From NCBI GenBank assembly GCA_013349695.1, contig DUZD01000011.1:1-22345 (forward strand): 22,345 bases of DNA, read 5' to 3'. A program made the position numbers and the translations under genes. The notes beneath the pieces were generated by a model that was not told the origin of the DNA, did no database searches, and was given only the letters and a program-made list of their open reading frames with translations. Positions within the stretch are counted from its first letter, which is position 1. Each line of letters opens with the position of its first letter. Positions 1 through 6,756 of this stretch are shown here, one piece after another. The stretch is from Rhodospirillaceae bacterium (GTDB taxonomy: Bacteria > Pseudomonadota > Alphaproteobacteria > Rhodospirillales > 2-02-FULL-58-16).

Positions 1-41
1 GCAGGCGGACCCTTTTCGAGAAAGGTTGGAAGTTCCGACAT
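1..41 (-). CDS. 5' end of an unidentified protein gene, cut by the window edge
   Basis: On the minus strand an ATG at 41-39 follows a strong ribosome binding site, a run of six G ending 3 bases before the ATG. The frame stays open to the edge and starts M-S-E-L-P-T-F-L-E-K-G-P-P. Only 13 codons are visible, so the product cannot be named. The start is supported by the G-run and by the AT-rich stretch with overlapping palindromes just upstream (81-95). It points the same way as the M48 protease gene but is separated from it by 260 bases. Confidence 0.5.
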   Translation of the reverse strand, partial: MSELPTFLEKGPP

Positions 42-80
42 GATCCCCCCTTTTTTCTCGCTATAATCGCGAGCGTACTG

Positions 81-95
81 ATAACGTTATGCATA
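81..95. promoter_or_regulatory. Overlapping palindromes upstream of the left-edge gene
   Basis: ATAACGTTAT (81-90) is a perfect 10-bp palindrome and overlaps a second perfect one, TATGCATA (88-95). They sit 40-54 bases upstream of the ATG at 41 in an AT-rich patch, a usual place for a repressor or activator site. No regulator can be named. The rest of 42-301 shows no gene. It holds a long inverted repeat near the M48 gene end and otherwise nothing I recognise. Confidence 0.3.
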
Positions 96-238
96 GCTTA
101 CGCCAATCCCCCCCCGCCCGTGCAAGAGAAAGGATTTCTGAAAGAATTCCCGTTGTCTCGACTCCCGGTTTTGTCGTCGCCTTTTGCTAAAGCGGGGAAT
201 ATGGCGGATCGCGAAACTCGTTCCTGGCGTCCTTTCTC

Positions 239-300
239 GGCGCCCCTTCGAGGCAAGCCCTGATCGCCAGGCTCGACGACTACGTGGCGCGAAGGGCGCC
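239..300 (-). terminator. Possible hairpin terminator after the M48 protease gene
   Basis: GGCGCCCCTTCG (239-250) and CGAAGGGCGCC (290-300) form an 11-bp stem with one bulged C. The loop can form a smaller hairpin (AGCCCTG with CAGGCT). It lies immediately downstream of the protease stop codon on the minus strand. No T-run follows, so it is at best an atypical terminator or a 3'-end stabilising structure. Confidence 0.3.
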
Positions 301-301
301 G

Positions 302-1771
302 TCACTCGGCGACGATCTTGACCTGGCTTCCGGGGTTCAAGGATTGCCCTCTCGGTAATCCGTTCAAGGTTTCGAACCACTCCAGGCGGAACTTCTCGAA
401 AGGCATGCGCCGGGCCAGCGTTGCCGCCGTGTCGCCGCCGGCGACGGTGATGACGGCGATCCGTAACGGCTTGATCGCCGCCGCTTCCCGGGACGATAGG
501 AGCCGGAAGCTGTAGGTGGTGCGTTGCAGGTCCGTGGCCAGGCGCCGGGTCAGGCCGGGCGGAGTGATGAAGACGAATCGGTAAAGCCGCCCGGCGCGCT
601 CGCGGATGGCCACAAACCGGGTGTCCATTCGGCCGCCTTTCAGGGACCATACTTTTTTCTCTCCGGTGGCCGCCTCCATGCCGTTGATGGTGATCCTTTC
701 GACATTCTTCAAACCCCAGGTGTTGGCGAGATGGGCGGCCAGATTTCCCGCCGCCTTGGCCTTCCCGGCGTCCACCATATCGAAGGCGATGACCGACCCG
801 CCGGGGCCGCGGGCGACGACCTTGGCCGGGGAATTGAACAATACGAAATTCGGCGGAACCTCAAACTGGAAGTGGAGGCTTGGATGGAGAAACAGGCGTC
901 CTTTGCGGATTCCCTGCTTGGGGTCGTCGCCGAAAAGAAGGCCGTCGACGCGGGCAAGGTAGGTTTCCCGTTGAAGCCGCGGACGCCCCGCCGGCGCCGC
1001 CTTGGCCATGCCAATGGCCTGGATGACGCGCTCGCTGGTGCGCGGGTGGCTGGCCATGATGTGAAAACGTTCGGCGGCCTTGGGATCGCCGCTAACAACC
1101 GCGACCAGCCGTTTATGCGCCTCCATCTTGCCCAAAAAGGTGATCATGGCGTTGGCGTCGTAGCCGGCGCGGACCATGTAACGCACCCCCAGCATGTCGG
1201 CTTCAAGTTCCTGCTGGCGGGAATAGCCTTGCAAAATGGCCTGGGCGCCGAAGGAGACCAGATTGCCGAGTCCCGCCGGCATCCCGGCGCTGCCGCCAAT
1301 GGCGCTCAATAACTGCAGGCCCAGGTTGGTGGCCATGGCCTGGCTGTAGCGCTGCGCCGTGTGCCGGGCGGTGATGTGGCCGATCTCATGGGCGAGCACG
1401 CCGGCCATCTCGGCCTCGTTGCCGGCCAAGGCGAGAAGTCCGCGGGTGATGTAGATATATCCGCCGGGAAGGGCGAAGGCGTTGACTTTGTCGTCGTTCA
1501 AGACGGTGAAGGTATAGGGCAGGCCCGCCACTTCCGAGACCCGCGCCAGTCCGAGACCGATGTCCCTGACGTAAGCATCGATCCGTTGGCCGTCGTAACG
1601 GCCGCCGTATTGCTCGAGGATCTTGGGGTGTTCTCTTTTGCCGACTTCCATTTCGTCGGCGCGCGACATGAAGCCGGTGAAACTCTGCTCGCCGGTGGCC
1701 GGATTGACCGTGCAGGCGGCAAGCGCGAGCAGCGGTATAATCAGAAAGACGGGACTGATCAGGCGGATCAT
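302..1771 (-). CDS. M48 family zinc metalloprotease, lipoprotein (BepA/YfgC-like)
   Basis: Predicted 489-residue envelope protease. The N-terminus is a lipoprotein signal peptide with lipobox L-A-A-C, so Cys20 would be lipidated after cleavage. Residues 30-235 are the peptidase M48 domain, with zinc site HEIGH at 128-132 and the third-ligand motif E-L-E-A-D at 188-192. The last 50 residues (from about 438, L-R-I-A-V-I-T-V) resemble a LysM-type domain, which would suggest peptidoglycan contact. Known relatives such as E. coli BepA act in the periplasm on outer-membrane protein assembly; that role here is inference. An in-frame TTG two codons upstream (1777) is possible, but ATG 1771 is preferred. 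There is no clear Shine-Dalgarno. A TATAAT lies 9 bases upstream, so the mRNA may be nearly leaderless, or the gene may be read through from the nuclease-like gene 46 bases upstream. Confidence 0.9.
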   Translation of the reverse strand: MIRLISPVFLIIPLLALAACTVNPATGEQSFTGFMSRADEMEVGKREHPKILEQYGGRYDGQRIDAYVRDIGLGLARVSEVAGLPYTFTVLNDDKVNAFALPGGYIYITRGLLALAGNEAEMAGVLAHEIGHITARHTAQRYSQAMATNLGLQLLSAIGGSAGMPAGLGNLVSFGAQAILQGYSRQQELEADMLGVRYMVRAGYDANAMITFLGKMEAHKRLVAVVSGDPKAAERFHIMASHPRTSERVIQAIGMAKAAPAGRPRLQRETYLARVDGLLFGDDPKQGIRKGRLFLHPSLHFQFEVPPNFVLFNSPAKVVARGPGGSVIAFDMVDAGKAKAAGNLAAHLANTWGLKNVERITINGMEAATGEKKVWSLKGGRMDTRFVAIRERAGRLYRFVFITPPGLTRRLATDLQRTTYSFRLLSSREAAAIKPLRIAVITVAGGDTAATLARRMPFEKFRLEWFETLNGLPRGQSLNPGSQVKIVAE

Positions 1772-1780
1772 GGCCAAAGG

Positions 1781-1810
1781 ATTATACAGGCGCCGCCGCC
1801 GAGATGGGAA
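1781..1810 (-). promoter_or_regulatory. Possible promoter of the M48 protease gene
   Basis: On the minus strand a perfect TATAAT, preceded by TG one base earlier (TGTATAAT, an extended -10), occupies 1786-1781. TTCCCA at 1810-1805 is a 4/6 match to a -35 box at an 18-base spacing. It lies in the 46-base gap after the upstream gene. Transcription would start about 1774, almost at the ATG. Confidence 0.35.
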
Positions 1811-1817
1811 TCCATGG

Positions 1818-2609
1818 CTAATCGGCGAGGATTTCGATCTGTTCCGGGTGGCTGGCCTCGATCATCGGCCCGTTTCTTTGCCTCAGCCAGCCCCGCGCCC
1901 GCAGCCGCCGGCGTTTCAGGGCCAGCAGGTCTATACCATTGCCGGCGAAAAGCTTTCGCGCCTTGGCGGCGACCGTCACCGTGAAATCGCTCCGCCAGTC
2001 GAGACCGAAATTCAAATAGACCCGCCCCTTGACATTCGCCGCGTCGAGCACCCGCCCTTCGACGATCTGAAAAGTGCCGATGTCGCCAACCGCATCGGCC
2101 GGCGCGCGGATGGCGTAGTAAGGGCTGTCCCAGATGCCGAGCCCGGCCGCCCGGGCCTGGTGCTCGCGCTCCAACATTTCCGCCACCGCCGCCCGGTTGT
2201 CGGCAAAACTGTAGACCCTGGCGAGGCCGAGGCGCAGCATTTCACCCTGGATCCAGACTCCGTCGCGGTCATGCAGATGGGCCAGCAGGCGCCCGTGGCG
2301 ATCCTTGCGGCGGCCGCCGAAGGAAAGCGTCAGCCGCCGCCCCGCGACCAACGCCGCCAGCCCCCGTTTGGCCTCCTCGGCCAACGGCCAGGCGGTGAAT
2401 CCGGGCCGGCCCAAGGGCAGTTTCGGCGCCTGGATGCCGACCAGGCGCACCGCCAGCGCTCCATCGATGGCGCGCTCCAGGACCACCGTGTCCCCATCCA
2501 CCACTTTGGCGACAACGGCGCTTTCGCCCTTTTCCAGCCCTTCAAGCGCCAGCGCCGGAAAGGCGAGCAAAAGAAACAACGAGACGAGGGCGCGGAAGTT
2601 TCCGCTCAT
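1818..2609 (-). CDS. Secreted staphylococcal-nuclease-like (SNase/TNase fold) protein, catalytic residues altered
   Basis: About 263 residues. A signal peptide (hydrophobic core L-V-S-L-F-L-L-L-A-F, cleavage near A-L-A) predicts export. Residues 30-165 align by motif with the thermonuclease fold: V-V-D-G-D-T (D38, D40), V-R-L-V-G-I-Q-A-P-K, D-R-H-G-R (R107), then L-G-L-A-R-V-Y and G-L-G-I-W. Counting from these motifs, the two active-site arginines are kept (R55, R107). The calcium-ligand Asp of the Staphylococcus enzyme is Gln60 and the catalytic Glu is Lys63. The last 80 residues form a second, unassigned domain. Nuclease activity is therefore doubtful. The start is uncertain: ATG 2609, or TTG 2618 giving M-K-R-M-S-G. 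It begins 16 bases after the pgsA stop, so translational coupling is likely. Confidence 0.82.
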   Translation of the reverse strand: MSGNFRALVSLFLLLAFPALALEGLEKGESAVVAKVVDGDTVVLERAIDGALAVRLVGIQAPKLPLGRPGFTAWPLAEEAKRGLAALVAGRRLTLSFGGRRKDRHGRLLAHLHDRDGVWIQGEMLRLGLARVYSFADNRAAVAEMLEREHQARAAGLGIWDSPYYAIRAPADAVGDIGTFQIVEGRVLDAANVKGRVYLNFGLDWRSDFTVTVAAKARKLFAGNGIDLLALKRRRLRARGWLRQRNGPMIEASHPEQIEILAD

Positions 2610-2625
2610 CCTTTTCAAAATGGCT

Positions 2626-3204
2626 CTAAGCCATCGGCGGATCGGTTTCGTTGATGTGCCTCAAGCCGGCGCGCAGGTAATCGTAACCCGTGATCAGCGT
2701 CAGGATCGCCGCTCCCCACAGCCCGTAAACGCCGACTTCGAGCGTCGAAAGCGGTCCGAAGTCGGGACCGACATCGCCGACCAAAAGAAAACCCAAGGCC
2801 ACCATCTGGATCACCGTCTTCCATTTGGCGAGAAAGGTCACCGGCATGCTGACCCGGGCCTCGGCCAAAAACTCGCGCAAGCCGGAAACCAAAATCTCGC
2901 GGCACAAGATCACCGCCGTAGGCAAGATGGTCAGCCCTTGGATATGTTCGGCGGCGACCAACATCAACAACACGGCCGCCACCAGAAGCTTGTCGGCGAT
3001 GGGATCCAAGAAACGCCCGAACGCCGACTGCTGATGCCAGGCCCGGGCCAGGTAGCCGTCGAAGAAATCGGTGACGGCGGCGAAAGCGAAGACCGAAAAA
3101 GCCAGCCAGTTGCCAAGCGGGGCCGGCAGCAACAAGAGGGCGACAACCACCGGGATGGCGAGAATGCGCGAAAAGGTCAAAATGTTCGGCAGCTTCGTCA
3201 GCAT
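2626..3204 (-). CDS. pgsA: CDP-diacylglycerol--glycerol-3-phosphate 3-phosphatidyltransferase
   Basis: 192-residue inner-membrane enzyme that joins CDP-diacylglycerol and glycerol-3-phosphate to give phosphatidylglycerophosphate, the committed step to phosphatidylglycerol and cardiolipin. The full CDP-alcohol phosphotransferase signature D-x2-D-G-x2-A-R-x8-G-x3-D-x3-D is present: D46, D49, G50, A53, R54, G63, D67, D71. Around it are several hydrophobic membrane spans (about 7-30, 33-48, 73-90, 135-152). N-terminus M-L-T-K-L-P-N-I-L-T-F-S-R is typical of PgsA, which supports ATG 3204. It lies 90 bases after uvrC in the same direction, the common proteobacterial uvrC-pgsA order. Confidence 0.95.
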   Translation of the reverse strand: MLTKLPNILTFSRILAIPVVVALLLLPAPLGNWLAFSVFAFAAVTDFFDGYLARAWHQQSAFGRFLDPIADKLLVAAVLLMLVAAEHIQGLTILPTAVILCREILVSGLREFLAEARVSMPVTFLAKWKTVIQMVALGFLLVGDVGPDFGPLSTLEVGVYGLWGAAILTLITGYDYLRAGLRHINETDPPMA

Positions 3205-3294
3205 GATGGTTGTCCGTATCGCGGCTAAACCTGATGCCGGGAGCGAGCCGGCGAGACTTTCATTCGTTCACGGGTGTAGACGGCGCGTCCTATT

Positions 3295-5211
3295 CTAGCT
3301 TACGGCGTGAAACCAGTCATAAATTTTGTTGGCCATGGCCCTGCTGATGCCGTCAACCGTTTCCAGGTCGGCCCTTCCGGCCGCGGCGATGGCGCGGGCC
3401 GAGCCGAAATGATGCAACAACGCCTTTTTCCGCTTCGGCCCGATGCCGGGAATGCCATCAACGGCCGAGCGGGACAATGCTTTCGTCCGTTTGGCCCGAT
3501 GCGCGCCGATGGCGAACCGATGGGCCTCGTCGCGAAGCCGCTGCAGAAAAAAAAGAACCGGATCGCGGGTTTTCAGGATCAAGGGCTGGCGGCCAGGCAA
3601 ATGGATGCGCTCGCCTCCGGCGTTGCGGTCCGCTCCCTTGGCGATGGCGGCGACGGCGATATCCTCGATGCCCAATTCCCGGAAAACCTCCAAGGCGGTG
3701 CCGAGATGGCCGCCGCCGCCATCGATGAGAACCAGATCCGGCCACTGCTCGCCGGCCCGGTCCGGGTCCTCCTTCAGGGCGCGGGAAAACCGGCGGGTCA
3801 GCACTTCGCCGAGCATCGCATAGTCGTCGCCAGGCGAAAAACAGGCCCTGTCCTTCCCGCCCTTGCCACCGCCTATGGTGAATTTCCGATAGGCTTTTTT
3901 GATCAGGCCCTCACGGCCGGCGACGATCATCGCGCCGACGGCCTCTTTGCCGGAGACATGGCTGTTATCGAAGACCTCGATCCGCCGCGGCGGCCCATCC
4001 AGGTCGATGGCTTTCGACAGCCCGTCGAGCAAACGGCGTTGGGAAGCGCTTTCGGCGAGACGGCGTTGCAAGGTCTCGCGGGCGTTGGCTTCGGCATGGG
4101 CCATCAATTTCCTTTTCTCGCCCCGTTGCGGGCGATGAACCCGGATGCGGCGGCCGGCGCCGACACTCAAGGCTTCGGCCAGCAGTTCCAGGTTGGGCAA
4201 GTGGTGGCTGACCAGCACCTGCCTGGGGGGCGGCTTGGCGGCGTAAAATTGGCCGATAAAGGCTTCCAGCACCGGCGCCGCGCCCTCGTCATCGGCGTGG
4301 CTGGGAAAATAGGCCCGGTTTCCGTAATTGCGTCCGGCGCGAAAAAAGAAAACCTGGATGCAGGTCTGGCCGCCGGTTTGGTATAAGGCCAGCACATCGG
4401 CCTCGCCGATGCCCGAAAGATTGATATCCTGATGCGCCTGTATTCGCGTCAAGGCCTGAATTCGGTCGCGGTATTGGGCCGCTTTTTCGAATTCCAGGGC
4501 GTCGCTGGCCTGTTGCATGCGCTTGGCGAAATTGCGTTGGATTTTCCGGCTTTCGCCGGCCAGAAAGGCTTGCGCCTGGTCGACGAGGAAGCGATATTCG
4601 GTTTCGCCGATCCTACCAACGCAAGGCGCGCAGCAGCGCTTGATCTGATAAAGAAGACAAGGCCGGGTGCGGCTCGAGAAAACAGAGTCCGTGCAGGTTC
4701 GCAAAAGAAAGGCCTTTTGCAGCACGGTGAGAGTTTCGTTCACCGCCCAAACGGAAGCGAAGGGGCCGAAATAATCGCCCTTGCGGTTTTCAGCTCCCCG
4801 ATGCTTGACAACCCGCGGAAAGGGATGGTCGGAGGAGACCAGAATCGACGGAAACGACTTGTCGTCGCGAAGCAGGATGTTGTAGCGCGGATGGAAACGC
4901 TTGATCAGGTTGGCTTCGAGCAGCAACGCTTCGGCTTCGGTATGGGTAATGACGAATTCCATCGCCGCCGTTTCCGCGATCATCCGTCCGAGCCGGTTGG
5001 AAAGACGCAACGGATGGGTATAGCTGGCGACTCGTTTTTTGATATTCTTGGCCTTGCCCACGTAAAGGACGTCGCCGGCGGCATTGATCATTCGGTAGAC
5101 GCCGGGCGAGCCGGCAAGATTTTTGAGATAGGACTCAATCACCGTTCCGCCGGCGGTGATTGAAACGCCCGGGGGAAACGATCCGGTGCTCCGCTCGTCT
5201 CCTTTGCTCAT
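3295..5211 (-). CDS. uvrC: Excinuclease ABC subunit C
   Basis: 638-residue nuclease subunit that makes the 3' and 5' incisions of nucleotide excision repair with UvrA and UvrB. Domains in order: GIY-YIG nuclease (about 30-110; G-V-Y at 37-39, Y-V-G-K-A at 50-54, metal-binding Glu99 in L-L-L-E-A-N); a UVR motif for UvrB contact (A-L-E-F-E-K-A-A-Q-Y-R-D-R); the RNase H-like nuclease domain with F-D-N-S-H and L-I-D-G-G-G-G-H; and C-terminal helix-hairpin-helix repeats (G-I-P-G-I-G-P-K-R, V-D-G-I-S-R). Length and order match the family. An upstream in-frame ATG at 5268 would add 19 residues, but neither start has a good ribosome site. ATG 5211 fits usual UvrC N-termini better. Confidence 0.96.
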   Translation of the reverse strand: MSKGDERSTGSFPPGVSITAGGTVIESYLKNLAGSPGVYRMINAAGDVLYVGKAKNIKKRVASYTHPLRLSNRLGRMIAETAAMEFVITHTEAEALLLEANLIKRFHPRYNILLRDDKSFPSILVSSDHPFPRVVKHRGAENRKGDYFGPFASVWAVNETLTVLQKAFLLRTCTDSVFSSRTRPCLLYQIKRCCAPCVGRIGETEYRFLVDQAQAFLAGESRKIQRNFAKRMQQASDALEFEKAAQYRDRIQALTRIQAHQDINLSGIGEADVLALYQTGGQTCIQVFFFRAGRNYGNRAYFPSHADDEGAAPVLEAFIGQFYAAKPPPRQVLVSHHLPNLELLAEALSVGAGRRIRVHRPQRGEKRKLMAHAEANARETLQRRLAESASQRRLLDGLSKAIDLDGPPRRIEVFDNSHVSGKEAVGAMIVAGREGLIKKAYRKFTIGGGKGGKDRACFSPGDDYAMLGEVLTRRFSRALKEDPDRAGEQWPDLVLIDGGGGHLGTALEVFRELGIEDIAVAAIAKGADRNAGGERIHLPGRQPLILKTRDPVLFFLQRLRDEAHRFAIGAHRAKRTKALSRSAVDGIPGIGPKRKKALLHHFGSARAIAAAGRADLETVDGISRAMANKIYDWFHAVS

Positions 5212-5293
5212 GCTGACAAGGCCGTCTTCATGCCGATCGTATGCCCATGCGAGTAGGTATCTTTCCATCCACCTATGCTTTTATGGTCGGCTT

Positions 5294-5336
5294 CAGGAAT
5301 TAAGATCACGTCGGCGTGATCTATCCACGATTCCTG
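5294..5336. promoter_or_regulatory. Nested inverted repeat in the uvrC upstream region
   Basis: The outer arms CAGGAAT (5294-5300) and ATTCCTG (5330-5336) enclose an inner 8-bp stem AGATCACG-tcgg-CGTGATCT (5303-5322). Both arm pairs are perfect. The structure is 83 bases upstream of uvrC ATG 5211 (26 upstream of 5268), so it could be an operator or a leader-RNA hairpin. No alphaproteobacterial LexA box (GTTC-N7-GTTC) is visible here. Confidence 0.4.
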
Positions 5337-5339
5337 TGG

Positions 5340-5600
5340 GTAAGCTTGTTGAAAATTCCTTCCGACCGATCAAGACCCTAAACAAAATAGGAGTTTTCTT
5401 GATTTTGCACAAAAAATAGGCAAACATGTAATGCATTGATTTTTAATAAAATTTTTAAACCAATCGGGGATTTGAAATTCAATGCATTTCATCAATTATG
5501 GTGTTGCAAGAAAAATGATCAGACCTTTTACCTTGTGCACAACTTTCGTTTTTCAGGCCGACAAATCCCTTCTTTTCAATGGTCGCGGCTATCTTTGCGG
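5340..5600. other. AT-rich gene-free stretch between uvrC and the SDR gene
   Basis: The 5212-5655 gap has no convincing gene. The middle is strikingly AT-rich against its GC-rich surroundings (for example the A/T-only tract TTTTTAATAAAATTTTTAAA around 5440-5459). It contains two copies of the palindrome AATGCATT (5430-5437 and 5481-5488) and several weak DnaA-box-like 9-mers. It presumably carries the uvrC promoter. Short open frames on the plus strand here have no ribosome site or recognisable protein pattern. Confidence 0.5.
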
Positions 5601-5615
5601 ATTGAACCGTTCAAT
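5601..5615. promoter_or_regulatory. Perfect palindrome ATTGAAC-c-GTTCAAT
   Basis: Seven-base arms around one central base lie 41 bases downstream of the SDR stop codon and about 390 upstream of uvrC. The arms are too close for a hairpin loop without opening the centre, and no T-run follows on the minus strand. A protein-binding operator is more likely than a terminator. Function unknown. Confidence 0.3.
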
Positions 5616-5655
5616 TTTGATACCGGCGCCGAACGCACCCGTTGACGGGCATCGG

Positions 5656-6426
5656 TCATTCATTCGGCGTGTCGCCGCCGGCATATGATCGCCAGCCCAG
5701 GTGCTGGCCGCCGTCAAGAGCGATCATCTGCCCGGTCATCGCCGGCGCGTCAAGGATGAAACGCACCGCTTCGCCGATCTCGTTGGGCATGACCCGGCGC
5801 CGAAGCGGCAGGAATGACCATTGGCGGGTGAACTCGGCTTCCGTCTGGCGCCAACTGGGTAGTGTCGGCCCCGGCCCGACGGCGTTGACCCGGATGGCCG
5901 GAGCCAGCGCCATGGCCAGGGTCCGGGTCAGGGTCCAGAGCGCCGACTTGCTAAGGGTATAGGTGGTGAAATTGGGGGTCGGATTCCACACACGCTGGTC
6001 GATGATGTTGATGACGTTGCCCCCGATGTCTTTCGGCAGCCGCGCCGCGAAAGCCTGGGTGAGAATGAACGGAGCCCTCAGGTTGACCTGCATATGGGCG
6101 TGCCAGGATTCGCGGCTGGCGGTCTCGACCGTATCCTTCTCGAAAACCGAGGCATTGTTGACGAGACACGTGATCGGACCGATTTCCTCGGCGGCCCGCG
6201 GCAGTAGCCCCGCCGTCTCCTCTTCCCGCGCCAAGTCGGCCCGCACCGCCACCGCCTGCCCGCCTTCATCGCGGATGTCCCCGGCCAGCGCCTTGGCGGC
6301 ATTGCCGGAAGTGTTGTAGTGAATGGCGATGGTCCAACCGTGCGCCGCCAGGTCGATAACGATGGCGCGGCCGATCCGCAACGCGCCGCCGGTGACCAGG
6401 GCGGTTCGATGTGCATGTGCCGACAT
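5656..6426 (-). CDS. SDR oxidoreductase, pteridine reductase (PTR1/FolM)-like
   Basis: 256-residue short-chain dehydrogenase. The cofactor loop is T-G-G-A-L-R-I-G (12-19), the TGGxxRIG variant typical of pteridine reductases rather than the usual TGxxxGxG. N-N-A-S is at 90-93. The catalytic set reads D143, Y156, K160: Asp stands where most SDRs have Ser, with the 13-residue spacing to Tyr seen in Leishmania PTR1 (D181/Y194/K198). This points to NADPH-dependent reduction of a pterin such as dihydrofolate or dihydromonapterin (FolM-like). The exact substrate is inference. The ATG is only 7 bases from the end of the large repeat at 6433-6696, so its translation signals abut, and any nearby promoter lies within, that repeat. 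It is followed by a 400-base gap before uvrC. Confidence 0.88.
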   Translation of the reverse strand: MSAHAHRTALVTGGALRIGRAIVIDLAAHGWTIAIHYNTSGNAAKALAGDIRDEGGQAVAVRADLAREEETAGLLPRAAEEIGPITCLVNNASVFEKDTVETASRESWHAHMQVNLRAPFILTQAFAARLPKDIGGNVINIIDQRVWNPTPNFTTYTLSKSALWTLTRTLAMALAPAIRVNAVGPGPTLPSWRQTEAEFTRQWSFLPLRRRVMPNEIGEAVRFILDAPAMTGQMIALDGGQHLGWRSYAGGDTPNE

Positions 6427-6432
6427 GGCCTA

Positions 6433-6696
6433 ATACCAACCTACGTTAATAAAGACCCATTGTGACGGTGATACAAGGCTTCCGGCTAGGAGCGGGTCGC
6501 GCCGTGATGCTAAAGCATCACAAGCGGCGCGCGACGACGTCCGGAAGCCTTGTATCACCGCCCATAGGGTCGTGTTTCCCGTTCCCTCGGGGCGTCGGGA
6601 AGACTTGGCGATGCGCCAACATCGCCAGCATCTCCCCTCCTACCGAGGAAACGGGAAACACGATCACAATGGGTCTCTATTAGCGTAGGTTGGTAT
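6433..6696. repeat. Large structured inverted repeat, able to fold as a three-way junction
   Basis: Outer arms of 32 bases (6434-6465 and 6664-6695) pair at 30 of 32 positions, plus one flanking A-T pair. Inside are two independent hairpins. The left has perfect 20-bp arms (6466-6485 with 6541-6560) enclosing a nested stem GTGATGC-taaa-GCATCAC (6504-6521). The right has 20-base arms (6571-6590 with 6643-6662, 19/20) enclosing TGGCGATG-cgccaa-CATCGCCA (6606-6627). No protein frame is convincing. It fills the gap between the antiporter stop and the SDR start. A 36-base module (6504-6539) recurs in opposite orientation at 22310-22345, so this is a dispersed repeat rather than a unique regulatory RNA. 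Confidence 0.85.
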
Positions 6697-6756
6697 AAAA
6701 TGGGCGGCGGCGGCCGGCGTTTCAACCGCCGATTCCGATGCCCGTGCCTGAGAAAG

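Noticed and set aside
87..650. 187-codon minus-strand frame overlapping the M48 protease gene
   Set aside because: Very Arg/Pro-rich, overlaps the well-supported protease frame, and matches no recognisable pattern. It is a GC-rich shadow frame.
5601..5615. LexA (SOS) box or terminator at the ATTGAAC/GTTCAAT palindrome
   Set aside because: It is not a GTTC-N7-GTTC direct repeat, the arms leave almost no loop, and no T-run follows.
5436..5645. Short plus-strand frames in the AT-rich gap
   Set aside because: No ribosome sites, no recognisable motifs, and they overlap each other in different frames.
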